NCBI GenBank assembly: GCA_024760905.1
Contig: CM045745.1
Location: 14,195,282 to 14,259,281 of the forward strand
Direction of reading: 5' to 3'
Source: Plotosus lineatus
Taxonomy: Eukaryota; Chordata; Actinopteri; Siluriformes; Plotosidae
Length of the DNA stretch: 64,000 bases
The notes below the pieces were generated by a model. That model did not search any database and had not been told where the DNA came from. It was given only the letters and a program-made list of their open reading frames with translations. The position numbers were made by a program, and so were the translations under genes. Below are positions 24,511 to 35,025 of the stretch, one piece after another; position 1 is the first letter of the stretch; each line of letters starts with the position of its first letter.

Positions 24511-26551
24511 AGGTTCTTCTAAAAAAAAATAGCATATTGTGATAAAGTTCATTATTTTCTGTAATGTACTGGTAAAAATTAAACTTTCATATATTTTAGA
24601 TTCATTGCACACCAACTGAAATATTTCAGGTCTTTTATTGTTTTAATACTGATGATTTTGGCATACAGCTCATAAAAACCCAAAATTCCTATCTCAAAAA
24701 ATTAGCAGATGATGAAAAGGTAGTGTAAACGAGCTATTAACCGAATCATCTGAATCAACCAATTAACTCTAAACACCTGCAAAAGATTCCTGGGGCTTTT
24801 AAAAACTCCCAGCCTGGTTCATTACTCAAAACCACAATCATGGGTAAGACTGCCGACCTGACTGCTGTCCAAAAGGCCATCATTGACACCCTCAAGCAAG
24901 AGGGTAAGACACAGAAAGAAATCTCTGAGCGAATAGGCTGTTCCCAGAGTGCTGTATCAAGCCACCTCAGTGGGACGTCTGTGGGAAGGAACAAGTGTGG
25001 CAGAAAACGCTGCACAACCAGAAGAGGTGACCGGACCGTGAGGAAGATTGTGGAGAAGGGCTGATTCCAGACCTTGGGGAACCTGTGGAAGCAGTGGACT
25101 GGGCTACAGGTGCCGCATTCCCCAGGTCAAGCCACTTCTGAACCGGAAACAGCGGCAGAAGCACTTGACCTGGGCTACAGAAAAGCAGCACTGGACTGTT
25201 GCTCAGTGGTTTTTTCGCATGAAAGCAAATTTTGCATGTCATTCGGAAATCAAGGTGCCAGAGTCTGGAGGAAGACTGGGGAGAAGGAAATGCCAAAATG
25301 TCTCAAGTCCAGTGTCAAGTACCCACAGTCAGTGATGGTCTGGGGTGCCATGTCAGCTGCTGGTGTTGGTCCACTGTGTTTTATCAAGGGCAGGGTCAGT
25401 GCAGCTAGCTATCAGGAGATTTTAGAGCACTTCATGCTTCCATCTGCTGAAAAGCTTTATGGAGATGAAGATTTCATTTTTCAGCACGATCTGGCACCTG
25501 CTCACAGTGCCAAACCCACTGGTAAATGGTTTACTGACCATGGTATTACTGTGCTCAATTGGCCTGCCAACTCTCCTGACCTGAACCCCATAGAGAATCT
25601 GTGAGCGAATAGGCTGTTCCCAGAGTGCTGTATCAAGCCACCTCAGTGGGACGTCTGTGGGAAGGAACAAGTGTGGCAGAAAACGCTGCACAACCAGAAG
25701 AGGTGACCGGACCCTGAGGAAGATTGTGGAGAAGGGCCGACTCCAGACCTTGGGGGACTTGTGGAAGCAGTGGACTGAGTCTGGAGTAGAAACCTCCAGA
25801 GCCACCTTGCACAGGCGTGTGCAGGAAATGGGCTACAGGTACGGCATTCCCCAGGTCAAACCACTTTTAAACCAGAAACAGCGGCAGAAGCGCCTGACCT
25901 GGGCTACAGAGAAGCAGCACTGGATTGTTGCTCAGTGGTCCAAAGTACTTTTTTCGGATGAAAGCAAATTTTGCATGTCATTCGAAAATCAAGGTGCCAG
26001 AGTCTGGAGGAAGACTGGGGAGAAGGAAATGCCAAAATGCCTGAAGTCCAGGGTCAAGTACCCACAGTCAGTGATGGTCTGGGGTGCCATGTCAGCTGCT
26101 GGTGTTGGTCCACTGTGTTTTATCAAGGGCAGGGTCAATGCAGCTCGCTATCAGGAGATTTTGGAGCACTTCATGCTTCCATCTGCTGAAAAGCTTTATG
26201 GAGATGAAGATTTCATTTTTCAGCACGACCTGACACCTGCTCACAGTGCCAAAACCACTGCTAAATGGTTTACTGACCATAGTATTACTGGGCTCAATTG
26301 GCCTGCCAACTCTCCTGACCTGAAGCCCATAGAGAATCTGTGGGATATTGTGAAGAGAAAGTTGAGAGACACCAGACCCAACACTGTGGATGAGCTTAAG
26401 GCTGCTATCGAAGCATCCTGGGCCTCCATAACACCTCCGCAGTGCCACAGGCTGATTGCCTCCATGCCACGCCACATTGAAGCAGTCATTTCTGCAAAAG
26501 GATTCCCGACCAAGTATTGAGTGCATAACTGAACATCATTATTTGAAGGTT

Positions 26552-26589
<38 letters not shown>

Positions 26590-26946
26590 TGGTCGGATGA
26601 AATATGCTAATTTTTTGAGATAGGAATTTTGGGTTTTCATGAGCTGTATGCCAAAATCATCAGTATTAAAACAATAAAAGACCTGAAATATTTCAGTTGG
26701 TGTGCAATGAATCTAAAATGTATGAAAGTTTAATTTTTATCAGTACATTACAGAAAATAATGAACTTTATCACAATATGCTAATTTTTTGAGAAGGACTA
26801 GTATAAAGCCGTTGGCGTGTTTCTGTCCCTTGTGAAAGGGTTGTGACAGGAAGGGCATTTGACGTAAAAACCTATGCCAAATCAAATGTGTGAATCAGAT
26901 GATTCGCTGTGGCGACTCCCAAGAAAGGGAAAAGCCGAAAGAGCAG

Positions 26947-26981
<35 letters not shown>

Positions 26982-27145
26982 ATATATGTGTAAAAACCTC
27001 TTTTTTTAATTTTTTTTGAGAAAGATGACCTGTATGTGCACAGTGCAGGCTTGACCTGTGTTACCTTTTTGTCTCTGCTTTGCAGGATTTCATGTTCTTT
27101 GAAAAAGTGGGAGATTCTAACCAACGCAACACAGTCTTCTCTTAA
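18782..27145 (+). CDS. plscr3: Phospholipid scramblase, PLSCR3-like (7 exons seen, first coding exon missing)
   Basis: The family makes membrane-associated scramblase-like proteins; PLSCR3 in mammals is mainly mitochondrial. Seven exons join in phase (18782-18997, 19819-19907, 19987-20029, 20297-20517, 23217-23378, 23839-24000, 27086-27145) and give about 316 residues. The product has a Pro/Tyr/Gly-rich N-terminus, then the scramblase domain from PPGLEYL, a cysteine cluster CWCPCC (palmitoylation site in the family), [18 protein letters not shown], the calcium-loop-like [14 protein letters not shown], and a C-terminal hydrophobic helix spanning the last intron, followed by [21 protein letters not shown] and FFEK resemble PLSCR3 more than PLSCR1, and tnk1 lies convergent downstream as in human. 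The first exon seen opens in phase 1, so a short upstream exon with the ATG is missing. Whether this is the a or b teleost copy is not known. Confidence 0.9.
19819..19907 (+). CDS. plscr3: plscr3 exon: start of scramblase domain
   Basis: Acceptor gcctttag, donor CAG|gtattt. Enters in phase 1 and leaves in phase 0. It encodes a Gly/Pro/Ser stretch and then [10 protein letters not shown], which is where the conserved scramblase domain begins in the family. Confidence 0.9.
19987..20029 (+). CDS. plscr3: plscr3 exon: [14 protein letters not shown]
   Basis: A 43-nt exon between tttcag and GAAG|gtgagt. It encodes [14 protein letters not shown], a nearly invariant family segment (human PLSCR3 has the very similar IDQILIHQKAE). 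It leaves in phase 1. The intron before it is only 79 bp. Confidence 0.92.
20297..20517 (+). CDS. plscr3: plscr3 exon: cysteine-rich scramblase core
   Basis: Acceptor tgtcccccag, donor GAG|gtatga, phase 1 to 0, 73 codons completed. It encodes [12 protein letters not shown], the paired cysteines in DCCTRNCCG, and CWCPCCMQE, the cluster that is palmitoylated in the family. Confidence 0.93.
20635..22735 (-). mobile_element. Tc1-like transposon of a third family, split by Tigger B
   Basis: Ends gttgtgttcaaaataatagc (20640) and ttattttgaacacaac (22712-22727) are inverted repeats. The minus strand encodes decayed transposase: LNPIEN-like near 21120, a C-terminal [12 protein letters not shown] segment near 20985. 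The family B element at 21476-22280 is inserted in it. It lies in a plscr3 intron. Confidence 0.8.
21476..22280. mobile_element. Tigger-like non-autonomous element, family B (copy 2)
   Basis: Flanked by TA; left end cagtccgccccatacttatg, right end cgtaggtagggagccgactg. Shares gtggcccgcagcgcac, the tcaagcagggaatgcg segment and (GT)n with copy 1, in reverse order. The (GT)n run is at 21951-22002. Confidence 0.7.
22785..23090. repeat. poly(C)/(CA)n run and tRNA-like fragment in plscr3 intron
   Basis: C-run and (CA)n at 22784-22840. Further on, gttgttggcccaaggccggg ggttcaagtcccactt (23029-23065) resembles a SINE head with a B box. No other feature to 23216 except (GTTTT)n at 23180-23205. Confidence 0.45.
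23217..23378 (+). CDS. plscr3: plscr3 exon: [10 protein letters not shown] segment, GC donor
   Basis: Acceptor tctccttaaag, 54 codons, phase 0 at both ends. It encodes [14 protein letters not shown] through CYGDVNFK. The donor is AAG|gcaagt, a near-perfect GC splice site. Using the nearest GT instead would cut off VNFK, which the family keeps in similar form (VDFE, TNFE). Confidence 0.9.
23608..23760 (+). repeat. SINE-2-like head, degenerate
   Basis: gtctgcctcacagtaagaag and gggtcgaatcccaggcttgg (A/B-box region), then ggtttcctcttactttcc. It resembles the SINE-2 copy at 55826. It lies in the plscr3 intron before exon 23839. Confidence 0.55.
23839..24000 (+). CDS. plscr3: plscr3 exon: calcium-loop-like region and helix start
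   Basis: Acceptor atattccaacag, donor ATT|gtgagt, 54 codons, phase 0 at both ends. It encodes [13 protein letters not shown] (the nuclear-localisation-like region in relatives), [14 protein letters not shown], and [12 protein letters not shown], the first part of the membrane helix. Confidence 0.93.
24070..24505 (+). repeat. SINE-3-like repeat followed by (GT)n
   Basis: Contains cttcgaatccaggttttata (B-box-like), cactcacagcgatcaccagc, and tggtggtgattgtgtgacag ... ccaaattatggagaaaatgg. The last part recurs at 29870-29965 and the middle, reversed, at 56930-56985, so this is a dispersed family. (GT)n at 24452-24500. Confidence 0.55.
24510..26806 (+). mobile_element. Chimeric Tc1-like transposon with internal repeat (copy d)
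   Basis: Bounded by ttcttctaaaaaaaaatagc and gagaaggactag. A first transposase (ATG at 24840) carries the same TGA and 53-bp deletion as copy c and runs as far as [10 protein letters not shown] at 25603; there the sequence jumps back to [10 protein letters not shown] and a second transposase runs on to [12 protein letters not shown] (26517). The second has the segment the first lacks ([18 protein letters not shown]), and a 287-codon open frame from 25657 with [17 protein letters not shown] and [13 protein letters not shown]. It lacks the first helix-turn-helix in frame, so it is not expected to be active. Confidence 0.93.
26807..26945 (+). mobile_element. SINE-1, 3' half
   Basis: Starts gttggcgtgtttctgtccct and includes ggaagggcatttgacgtaaa, gattcgctgtggcgactccc and gccgaaag. 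It abuts the end of Tc1 copy d and is followed by (GT)n (26946-26972). Confidence 0.8.
27086..27145 (+). CDS. plscr3: plscr3 last coding exon
   Basis: Acceptor tctgctttgcag, then [19 protein letters not shown] and a TAA stop at 27143-27145. It completes the hydrophobic helix and gives the short extracytoplasmic tail. The preceding intron is 3.1 kb and holds a SINE-like repeat and a chimeric Tc1. Confidence 0.92.
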   Translation, partial: DFMFFEKVGDSNQRNTVFS

Positions 27146-28575
27146 AGAAGTAGATGTTCCTTGGCGTGCCTTGCTTCATTTTGCTTATCTTTTTCGACCC
27201 AGATTCTATACGAGAACTCTTACCCATTAATTCTTGGTCAAACCCATGAGCTTCATGCCTCGGAAAGACTTGTACTACTTCCTGTTCTTTATATTTTTAT
27301 CCATGACCTACAACAGAAGCCCAACCCAGACCTGTATTTCACGTCATCCATATTTGTTCACACAAACGTGCATTCCATTTTAACACGCCTAAGTCTATTG
27401 AGTTCAGAATATGTTATGTGCACAGTTACCTGCAAAAAGTTCTGGGTTTGAATCTTGTGGCTGACTAGCATATTTTTGTATGGATTTTGCATTTTTTATA
27501 ATTCAATGTTGTATATTGAATCAACTGGCTACACTAGATTTACATTCAGGGGTGAATGTGAGGGTGAAAGTCAGTTGGGATTGTCTGCAGGTTCTCACGT
27601 GACACTGACTGATGGATAGACGGAACCTGTGCTCATCCCAAACGTTAAAAAACAGATATTTTGTGTATTTACGTTGTGTGATTGCATAGACTGCCATATC
27701 CCGTTCAAATCTTGGTTGTTTTTTTTTTTGTGTGTGCTCTACAAGGTGCCACATTCTTAAGCTCTGTTCTTCGAAGGTCTGTTTTATTCACTTGTCATGT
27801 TTTATATATACACATACAGTTATAGTAAGACAAGTATTAAAGAAATTGTATAATCTACTTTAGAACATGTATGCATAATTTACTTGGGCTTGTCCATGGG
27901 TCCAAACATGTATCTCCTTACTTTCATAACTCCACTTTTTTTTTTTTTTTTTTAAGTCTCGGCTAATTAATAGTTATTTAAATATGAGTATAAATAAAGG
28001 TTTATTGAATATTATAAATTGGTAGGTAAAAATATCTCTTGTTGGCTCAGAAAATGTGAATACTGTAATCTATAATAAAAGCTAGTGATGGAAAAACTGA
28101 GTGGTAACTGGGAGGACTTCACCGCTGGAAATCCTTCTCATTCTTTTTCTGTATTCCTGTGGTGGATGATGACATTCCTAAAGAATGCAGCAGTGTGTGG
28201 AATAAGAGTGCACAACAACTGACTTTTACATCAAATGTGTTTGATATAAAAGGAAATTTAGATTTCTGGAGGTAGAACCACTTTTCACTGTGCCGGCTTT
28301 GTGTGTTTTGTGTGATTGTTTATATGGACTGGCTGATAGATAGAGGGTGATATATTATTTTGAAAATAACTGTATATCTACAAAAAGCAAAAATATACCC
28401 ATCTTGTTAATATGTATGTTGAGTTAAATGAAGGGGAAAGGTATTGCGGGGGTTTTTCAAAAAGGTTATAAATATGCTGGTTGGAGTAGGAGGTTCTTCA
28501 TGAAGGTTTACAGTTACCTGTACTTAAATCCACTGTTGTCTTTATGTAGTAGTACATACATGTACATATAATAAA
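27146..28575 (+). other. plscr3: plscr3 3' untranslated region (extent uncertain) with poly(A) signals
   Basis: After the stop codon there is unique, AT-rich sequence with no repeat that I recognise. AATAAA occurs at 27993-27998 and again at 28570-28575; either could end the transcript (3' UTR of about 0.85 or 1.4 kb). No transcript data are available here. Confidence 0.4.
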
Positions 28576-28961
28576 GTGTACTTTCTTGTAAGAACATAAC
28601 ATTAAAACTTTGAGTAGACATTTGCACAATTCTTATTAATCATTGAAATTTATTATAATACAGTAGAACTAAACATGCAGTCAGAAATCTGATAACACAA
28701 TGATTCAGCATGATGCTGTTCCGAGAAGATGGAATGTTCTGTCTCACCCTGTTGGCTTAAAACTTTTTAACAAAAGTTGCTGGGTGTGTTTAATAATGCA
28801 AGCATGCTTTTATATTTGGCAAGTTGCAGGGAAAGGACTGAAATAGATAATTTACTCCAAAACAATGAGTGGTGCTTTAATACAGCTCTCAGTACTCCTC
28901 CTATTAGTTATTCAAACAAACAAACAATCAAAAATATTTGTATACACAGCCTGCTGAATGA

Positions 28962-29245
28962 GGGACAGCATGGTGGTGCAGTGGTCGCATGTCTGCCTTA
29001 CAGTCAAAAGGTCCTGGGTTTGAGTCCCCGGCTCAGCAAGGGTGTTTCTGCGTAGAGTTTGCAGGCATCTCCCTGTGGTTATGTGGGTTTTCCTCCGGGT
29101 TCTCCGGTTTCCTCCCAAAGTTAAGACATGCACATTACACTACTTGACTGGTATAAACCACACTGGAACATCGTAATCCAATTGGCCTGCTATACTAAAC
29201 AGTCCTGTGAGTGGACACTGTTAGAATGAAAGTGTTTTTTTTTTT
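28962..29245 (+). mobile_element. SINE-2 copy
   Basis: tRNA-like head (catggtggtgcagtggtcgc, gggtttgagtccccggctca) followed by tttgcaggcatctccctgtg, tccgggttctccggtttcct and an end near 29245. The promoter boxes are weak and the tail is short. Confidence 0.7.
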
Positions 29246-29444
29246 TTTCACAGATTAGCACGGTCACTTAGATCAGAGGTTGTCATTGTCCTGCTTTAAT
29301 ATGGAAAAATAATTATATAAAGTCTCTCCCTAATTTGTCCCACTTGTTATTTATTTTGTGTGTATGTAATAAACTATAATCCAAACTAGATGGGTAAGAA
29401 AGGAGTCTCTCACAAGCAGCACTTCTACCTCATACTGCTTATGA

Positions 29445-29836
29445 CAGGGGTGTCAAACAAATTTTCACTGACACATCACTAAATTTAAAGGTGATTGAGG
29501 GCCAAACAAATTACTGAACATCTTTTCTAAAAGGGCCAACCATAAAATCTGCATGTCAAAATGATTCGAGGCATTTGTTGTTCTCTTCTCCTTTATTCAT
29601 TTGGATTTTCTGACAGTGCTGAACAGCAACAAGCTAGCTAGCATACAATCTTAAGACATGAATGATTAGCTGTGTGCTTCAAATAGATGGCTGCCACCCA
29701 GAGGAAGGATGATGAATTAAGTTTAATGGTAATGGTCAATGCAGAGTGTACGATAATCATATTCTTTGAATGCTCATGCCACATAAAATTAATTCGTGAG
29801 CCAGCTTTGGCCTGTAGGCTTTAAGTTTGATACCTA
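29445..29836. mobile_element. hAT-like non-autonomous element
   Basis: Left end caggggtgtcaaacaaattt, right end ggctttaagtttgatacct, the inverted repeat of the family that also forms the outer layer at 39192-44060. No coding sequence. The 8-bp duplication is not recognisable. Confidence 0.65.
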
Positions 29837-29845
29837 GCAAGGCAT

Positions 29846-29970
29846 GACATGGAGGGAGCACGTGCATACTTCCACCCCACCCTGGTTGGTGATGGTTATA
29901 TTATAAGGAAGGCAATACTTAATGGGTGGGAAGAGGATATGACTAAATTATGGAGAAAATGGGGGGGGGG
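29846..29970 (+). repeat. SINE-3-like repeat, 3' part
   Basis: ggttggtgatggttatatta ... actaaattatggagaaaatg gggg matches 24355-24445. A G-run follows. Confidence 0.5.
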
Positions 29971-30305
29971 GTACGTTTGGTGATTGTGTGATTGTCATGC
30001 TTGGGAAAATGGAAAAATAAACATGTTCGTTTTTCTTATGTTTCTGCAGACCATACTAGAACGATCACTGAATGAGTTTTAAACCAAACCTTATTTAAAT
30101 AAATCCGTACCTACAGTATTCATAGAGAATTTAAGACTTTTGTTAGCAATGGAACAGAAGTAAGTTTCTCTGCTCACGTCACGAAGTCTGACGTGCGAAT
30201 GTGCATGGAGCTCAATTTATCTTGCTTTTTTTTAAAAAAAAAAAAAAAAGAAAGAAAATGCTCATAGTATGTGTAGTGCATGTGAAAACAATTATTCAGG
30301 TTCGT

Positions 30306-33300
30306 ATCCATACTGCACACAATGCAGCCGTGAGGGGGGGGGAGGGGGGGCACAAACCAGTGTCTCTCCCTCACGCCGGTCCCAAGCCCGGATAAATGCA
30401 GAGGGTTGCGTCAGGAAGGGCATCCGGCGTAAAACAAATGCCAAATAAACTATGCAAATCACAAGAAAGAATGACATACCGGATCGGTCGAGGCCCGGGT
30501 TAACAACGACCGCCATCAGTGCTGTCAACCAACAGGGTGCTGATGGAAATTGGACTACTGTTGGTCGAAGACGTCGAAGAAGGAGAGGCGGGAGGCGTGT
30601 CCGTTGCCAGAGAGAGAAGAGGAAAGGCATGAGGCTAGGACTGAAAGTAGGGACTTTGAATATTGGAACTATGGCAGGAAAAGGTAGAGAGCTGGCTGAC
30701 ATGATGCAGAGGAGGAAAGTGGACATACTGTGTGTTCAGGAGACCAGGTGGAAAGGTAGCAAGGCTAGAAGCATAGGAGCAGGGTTTAAGCTGTTTTATC
30801 ATGGTGTGGATGGGAAGAGAAATGGAGTCGGAGTCATCTTGAAGAAGGAGTTTGTCAGGAATGTTCTAGAAGTGAAAAGAGTGTCAGACAGAGTGATGAG
30901 TCTCAAGTTAGAAATTGAAGGTGTGATGGTCAATGTTGTTAGTGCTTATGCCCCACAGACAGGATGTGAGCGAGAAGAGGAGGAGAGATTCTGGAGGAAG
31001 TTAGATGAAGTGATGCAGAGCACCCCCATAGATGAAAGAGTGGTCATTGGGGCAGACTTCAATGGACATGTTGGTGCAGGAAACAGAGGGGACGAGGACG
31101 TGATGGGTAGGTTTGGTATCCAGGACAGGAACGCAGAAGGAGAGATGTTGGTAGATTTTGCAAAAAGGATGGAAATGGCTGTGGTGAATACTTTCTTCCA
31201 GAAGAGACAGGAGCATAGGGTGACATAAAAGTGGAGGTAGGAGCACACAGGTAGACTACATCTTGTGCAGGTGATGTAATTTAAAGGAAGTCATTAACTG
31301 CAAAGTAGTAGCGGGTGAGAGTGTTGCCAAACAGCATAGGATGGTGGTGTGCAGGATAATGCTGATGGTGAGGAAGGTGAAGAAGGCAAAGGCAGAGGAG
31401 AAGACAAAGTGGTGGAAGCTGAAAAAGGAAGAGTGTCGGGTTGTCTTCAAGGAGGAGTTGAAACAGGCTTTGGGTGGCCAGGAAGTGCTTCCAGATGACT
31501 GGACAACTACAGCTAATGTGATCAGGGAGACAGGTAGGAGAATACTTGGTGTGTCATCTGGAAGGAAAGTAGATAAGGAGACTTGGTGGTGGAATGAGAA
31601 AGTGCAGGAGTGTGTACAAAGGAAGAGGTTAGCTAAGAAGAAGTGGGACATTGAGAAAACCGAAGAGAGTAAACAGGAGTACAGGGAGACACAGCGTAAG
31701 GCGAAGGTAGCAGTGTCAAAAGCCAAACAGAGGGCGTATGATGACTTGTATGCTTGGTTGGAAAGTCAAGAGGGAGAAAATGATTTATACAGGTTGGCAC
31801 AGCAGAGAAATAGAGATGGGAAGGACGTGCAGCAAGTTAGAGTGATAAAGGACAGAGAGGGAAATGTATTGACTGATGAAAGAAGTGTGCTGGGAAGATG
31901 GAAAAAGTACTTTGAAGAGCTGATGAATGAGGAAAATGAGAGAGAGAAAAAAGAGTAGAAGAGGTGACCGTTGAGGACCAGGAAGTAGCAAAGATTAGTA
32001 AGGGTGAAGTGAGGAGGGCATTGAAGAGGATGAAGAATGGAAAGGCAGTTGGTCCTGATGACATACCGGTGGAGGTATGGAAGTGTCTAGGAGAGGTAGC
32101 AGTAGATTTTCTGACAAGAACATTTAACAAGGTCTTAGAGAGTGAGAGGATGCCAGAGGAATGGAGGAGAACTGTGCTGGTGCCCATTTTTAGGAACAAG
32201 GGAGACGTGCAGAGTTGTGGCAACTACAGAGGGATAAAGTTGATGAGCCATACAATGAAGTTATGGGAAAGAATAGTGGAAGCTAGACTAAGGGCAGAGG
32301 TCAGCATTTGTGAACAACAGTTTGGTTTCATGCCAAGAAAGAGCACCACAGATGCAGTGTTTGTCTTGAGGATGTTAATGGAGAAGTACAGAGAAAGTCA
32401 GACGGAGCTGCATTGTGCCTTTGTGGATCTGGAGAAAGCATATGACAGGGTGCCGAGAGAAGAACTGTGGTATTGCATGAGGAAGTCTGGAGTGGCAGAG
32501 AAGTATGTTAGAGTGGTGCAGGACATGTATGAGAAATGTAAGACAGTGGTGAGGTGTGCTGTCGGTGTGACAGACGAGTTCAAGGTGGAGGTGGGACTGC
32601 ATCAAGGGTCAGCTCTCAGCCCCTTCTTGTTTGCTATGGTGATGGACAGGCTGACAGACGAGGTTAGACAAGAATCTCCATGGACTATGATGTTTGCAGA
32701 TGACATTGTGATCTGTAGTGAGAGCAGAGAACAAGTGCAGGAAAATCTAGAGAGGTGGAGGTATGCCCTGGAAAGGAGGGGAATGAAGATTAGCCTCAGT
32801 AAGACAGAATACATGTGCATGAATGACAAGGACCCAAGAGGAACGTTGAGATTACAGGGAACAGAGATAAAAAAAAAAAAAGGTGGAGGATTTTAAGTAC
32901 TTAGGCTCAACAATCCAGAGCAATGGAGAGTGTGGAAAAGAGGTGAAGAAGCGTGTGCAGGCAGGTTGGAATGGTTGGAGAAAAGTGTCCGGTGTGATGT
33001 GTGATAGGAGGGTATCAGCAAGAATGAAAGGAAAAGTGTACAAGACGGTGTTGAGGCCAACGATGTTGTATAGTTTAGAAACAGTGGCCCTGGGGAAAAG
33101 GCAGGAGGCAGAGCTGGAGGTCGCAGAGATGACAATGTTGAGGTTCTCTTGGGGAGTAACGAGGATGGATAGGATTAGGAATGAGCACATCAGAGGGACA
33201 GCACATGTAAGACGTTTTGGAGACAAAGTCAGAGAGGCTAGATTGAGATGGTTTGGACACGTACAGAGGAGGGATAGTGAGTATATTGGTAATAGGATGC

Positions 33301-33500
33301 TGAGGCTGGAACTACCAGGCAGAAGGCCTAGAGGAAGACCAAAGAGACGATTCATGGATGTGGTGAAGGAGGACATGAAGGTCGTTGGTGTAAGAGAAGA
33401 AGATGCAAAGGATAGGGTGAGATGGAGGCAGATGATTCGCTGTGGCGACCCCTGAAGGGAAAAGCCGAAAGGAAAAGAAGAAGAAGATCCATACTGCACA
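30306..33500 (+). mobile_element. Full-length RTE-type LINE with 14-bp target duplication (copy 3)
   Basis: The element is 30320-33486, bounded by perfect duplications atccatactgcaca (30306-30319 and 33487-33500). It has a G-rich 5' leader and GGAAGGGCATCCGGCGTAAAA. Endonuclease follows ([40 protein letters not shown]) at 30452-31228, then a linker (31341-31958), then reverse transcriptase (31964-33455) with [38 protein letters not shown], and the C-terminal LRWFGHVQRRDSEYIG and RGRPKRRFMDV. The tail is gctgtggcgacccctgaagg ending in (AAG)n. A stop at 31226 and two or three frameshifts (one in an A-run near 32868) make it inactive. Confidence 0.96.
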
Positions 33501-34975
33501 TCCAGCTCACTTTCTGGGAATCATTTCTGATCATTATACTATCATATCTATCTCAAGGATGTATAAGAGCAAGATAATAGTATCAGAGGATCGTCTGGTA
33601 AGTCCAATAAGGATCGGAGTGACTTTGACAAGTGTCACATTGTGATGGCTAAATGACTGGGTCCATCATCATCATCATCTTCCTCTGCTTAATCTGGGGT
33701 CGGGTCGAGGAGGGCAAAAGCCTAAACAATGAGGTCCAGATGTCCCTCCCACCAGCTACTTCCTCCAGCTCTTCCAGGGGGACACCGAGGCGGTTCCAGA
33801 GCAGCCGAGAGCCACAATCCCTCCAGCGTGTTCCAAGTCGACCCTGGGGTCTCTTCTGAGTTGGACATGCCCGAAACACCACACCGAGGATGCATTCTAA
33901 CCAGATGCCCGAGCCACTTCAACTGGCTCCTATCAATGTGGAGGAGCAGCAGATCGACTCCGAGCTCCTGGATGGCGGAGCTTCTCACCCCATCTCTAAG
34001 GAAGAGCCCCATCACAAGATCATTGCAGTTGCTTATGTCCATGAACTTGTTCCTTCAGTCACTACACAAAGCTTTTGACTATAGGTCAGGGTTGGAACAT
34101 AGATTGACTGGTAAATTGAAAGCGTTGGTGCTCAGCTCCCTCTTCACCACAATGGACCGGTACAGGCTCCGCCTTACAGCAGAGGCTGCAGCCATCCTTC
34201 CCTCACTTGTAAACAAGACCCCGAGACACTTGAACTGCTCCACTTGGGCCGGGACCTCATTCCAGACCCAGAGGTTGTATTCCACCCTTTTCCGGCTGAG
34301 AACCATGGCCTTGGACTTGGGAGATGCTGATTCTCATCCAAGCTGCTTCGTACTTGGCTGCAAATTGCTCCAATGAGACCTGGAGGTCCCGGATTGATGA
34401 AGCCAAAAGGACGTCATCACCAAAAAGCAGATGAGATCCGATGGCCACCAAACCAGAACCTCTCAACTGTGCCTAGAAATTCTGTCCATAAAAATTATGA
34501 ACAGAATCGGTGACAAAGGATAGCCTTGGTGGACTCCCACCCTCACAGGAAACCACTGGCTTTGTTGATACATTGACTGAATGGCCCATAGCACTGTGTC
34601 CTTTACACCATACTCCCAGAGAACACCCCGCAAGATGGTTTCGACTGTGTCCCTTGGGCTTTCTCTAAATCCACAAAACACATGTGGACAGATGGGGCAA
34701 ACCGGGTCTAGTCATCTCCAAAACAGCAGATGTAGTGTGTTCCCATTATGCAGTGGGAAATACCCACCAAAGGTGGTCCAGTGAACTAGTAACAGTGTTA
34801 GCGGTGGCCAAGGCTCAATGATGCAAACGAAAAGTGAAAGCTAGTACATCTGGTCTTATCCTACAAAAAGAGCCACTAAAGTACAAACTGCTGAAACTTG
34901 TAATGCTGGCTGTGATAGAACACAACATTGCTGCTTGCTTTGTGTAGGACTGCATAGTCATAGACAAAGGCCGTT
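33501..34975 (+). mobile_element. Tc1-like transposon fragment of a further family, split by a LINE
   Basis: Left piece 33540-33660 ends atggctaaatgactgggtc; right piece 34703-34960 resumes tcatctccaaaacagcagat and encodes VLSYKKSH-like and NAGCDRTQHC-like segments of a known fish Tc1 helix-turn-helix region (atgctggctgtgatagaaca). The LINE fragment at 33661-34702 sits between. No catalytic domain is present. Confidence 0.55.
33661..34702 (-). mobile_element. Non-RTE LINE fragment, clade unresolved
   Basis: Minus-strand pieces, in several frames: RVGVHQGYPLSPILFIIFMD, FGDDVLLASSIRDLQVSLEQ (FADDV-type box), VEQFKCLGVLFTSEGRM, RSQLKWLGHLVRMHPR and RPQGRLGTRWRDC. This is the RT core to C-terminus of a LINE unlike the RTE copies. 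The minus-strand end is a (GAT)n tail (33662-33676 reversed). Flanks gactgggtc and accgggtct suggest a short target duplication. Pseudogene. Confidence 0.85.
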
Positions 34976-35025
34976 AAATGTTCGGGCTGATTGGTGTTAT
35001 AATCAGTGCCTCTCAAGCTGGTGCG

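Noticed and set aside
33729..34376. Plus-strand open frame of 215 codons
   Set aside because: It is antisense to a LINE fragment on the minus strand, whose RT and C-terminal motifs are clear.
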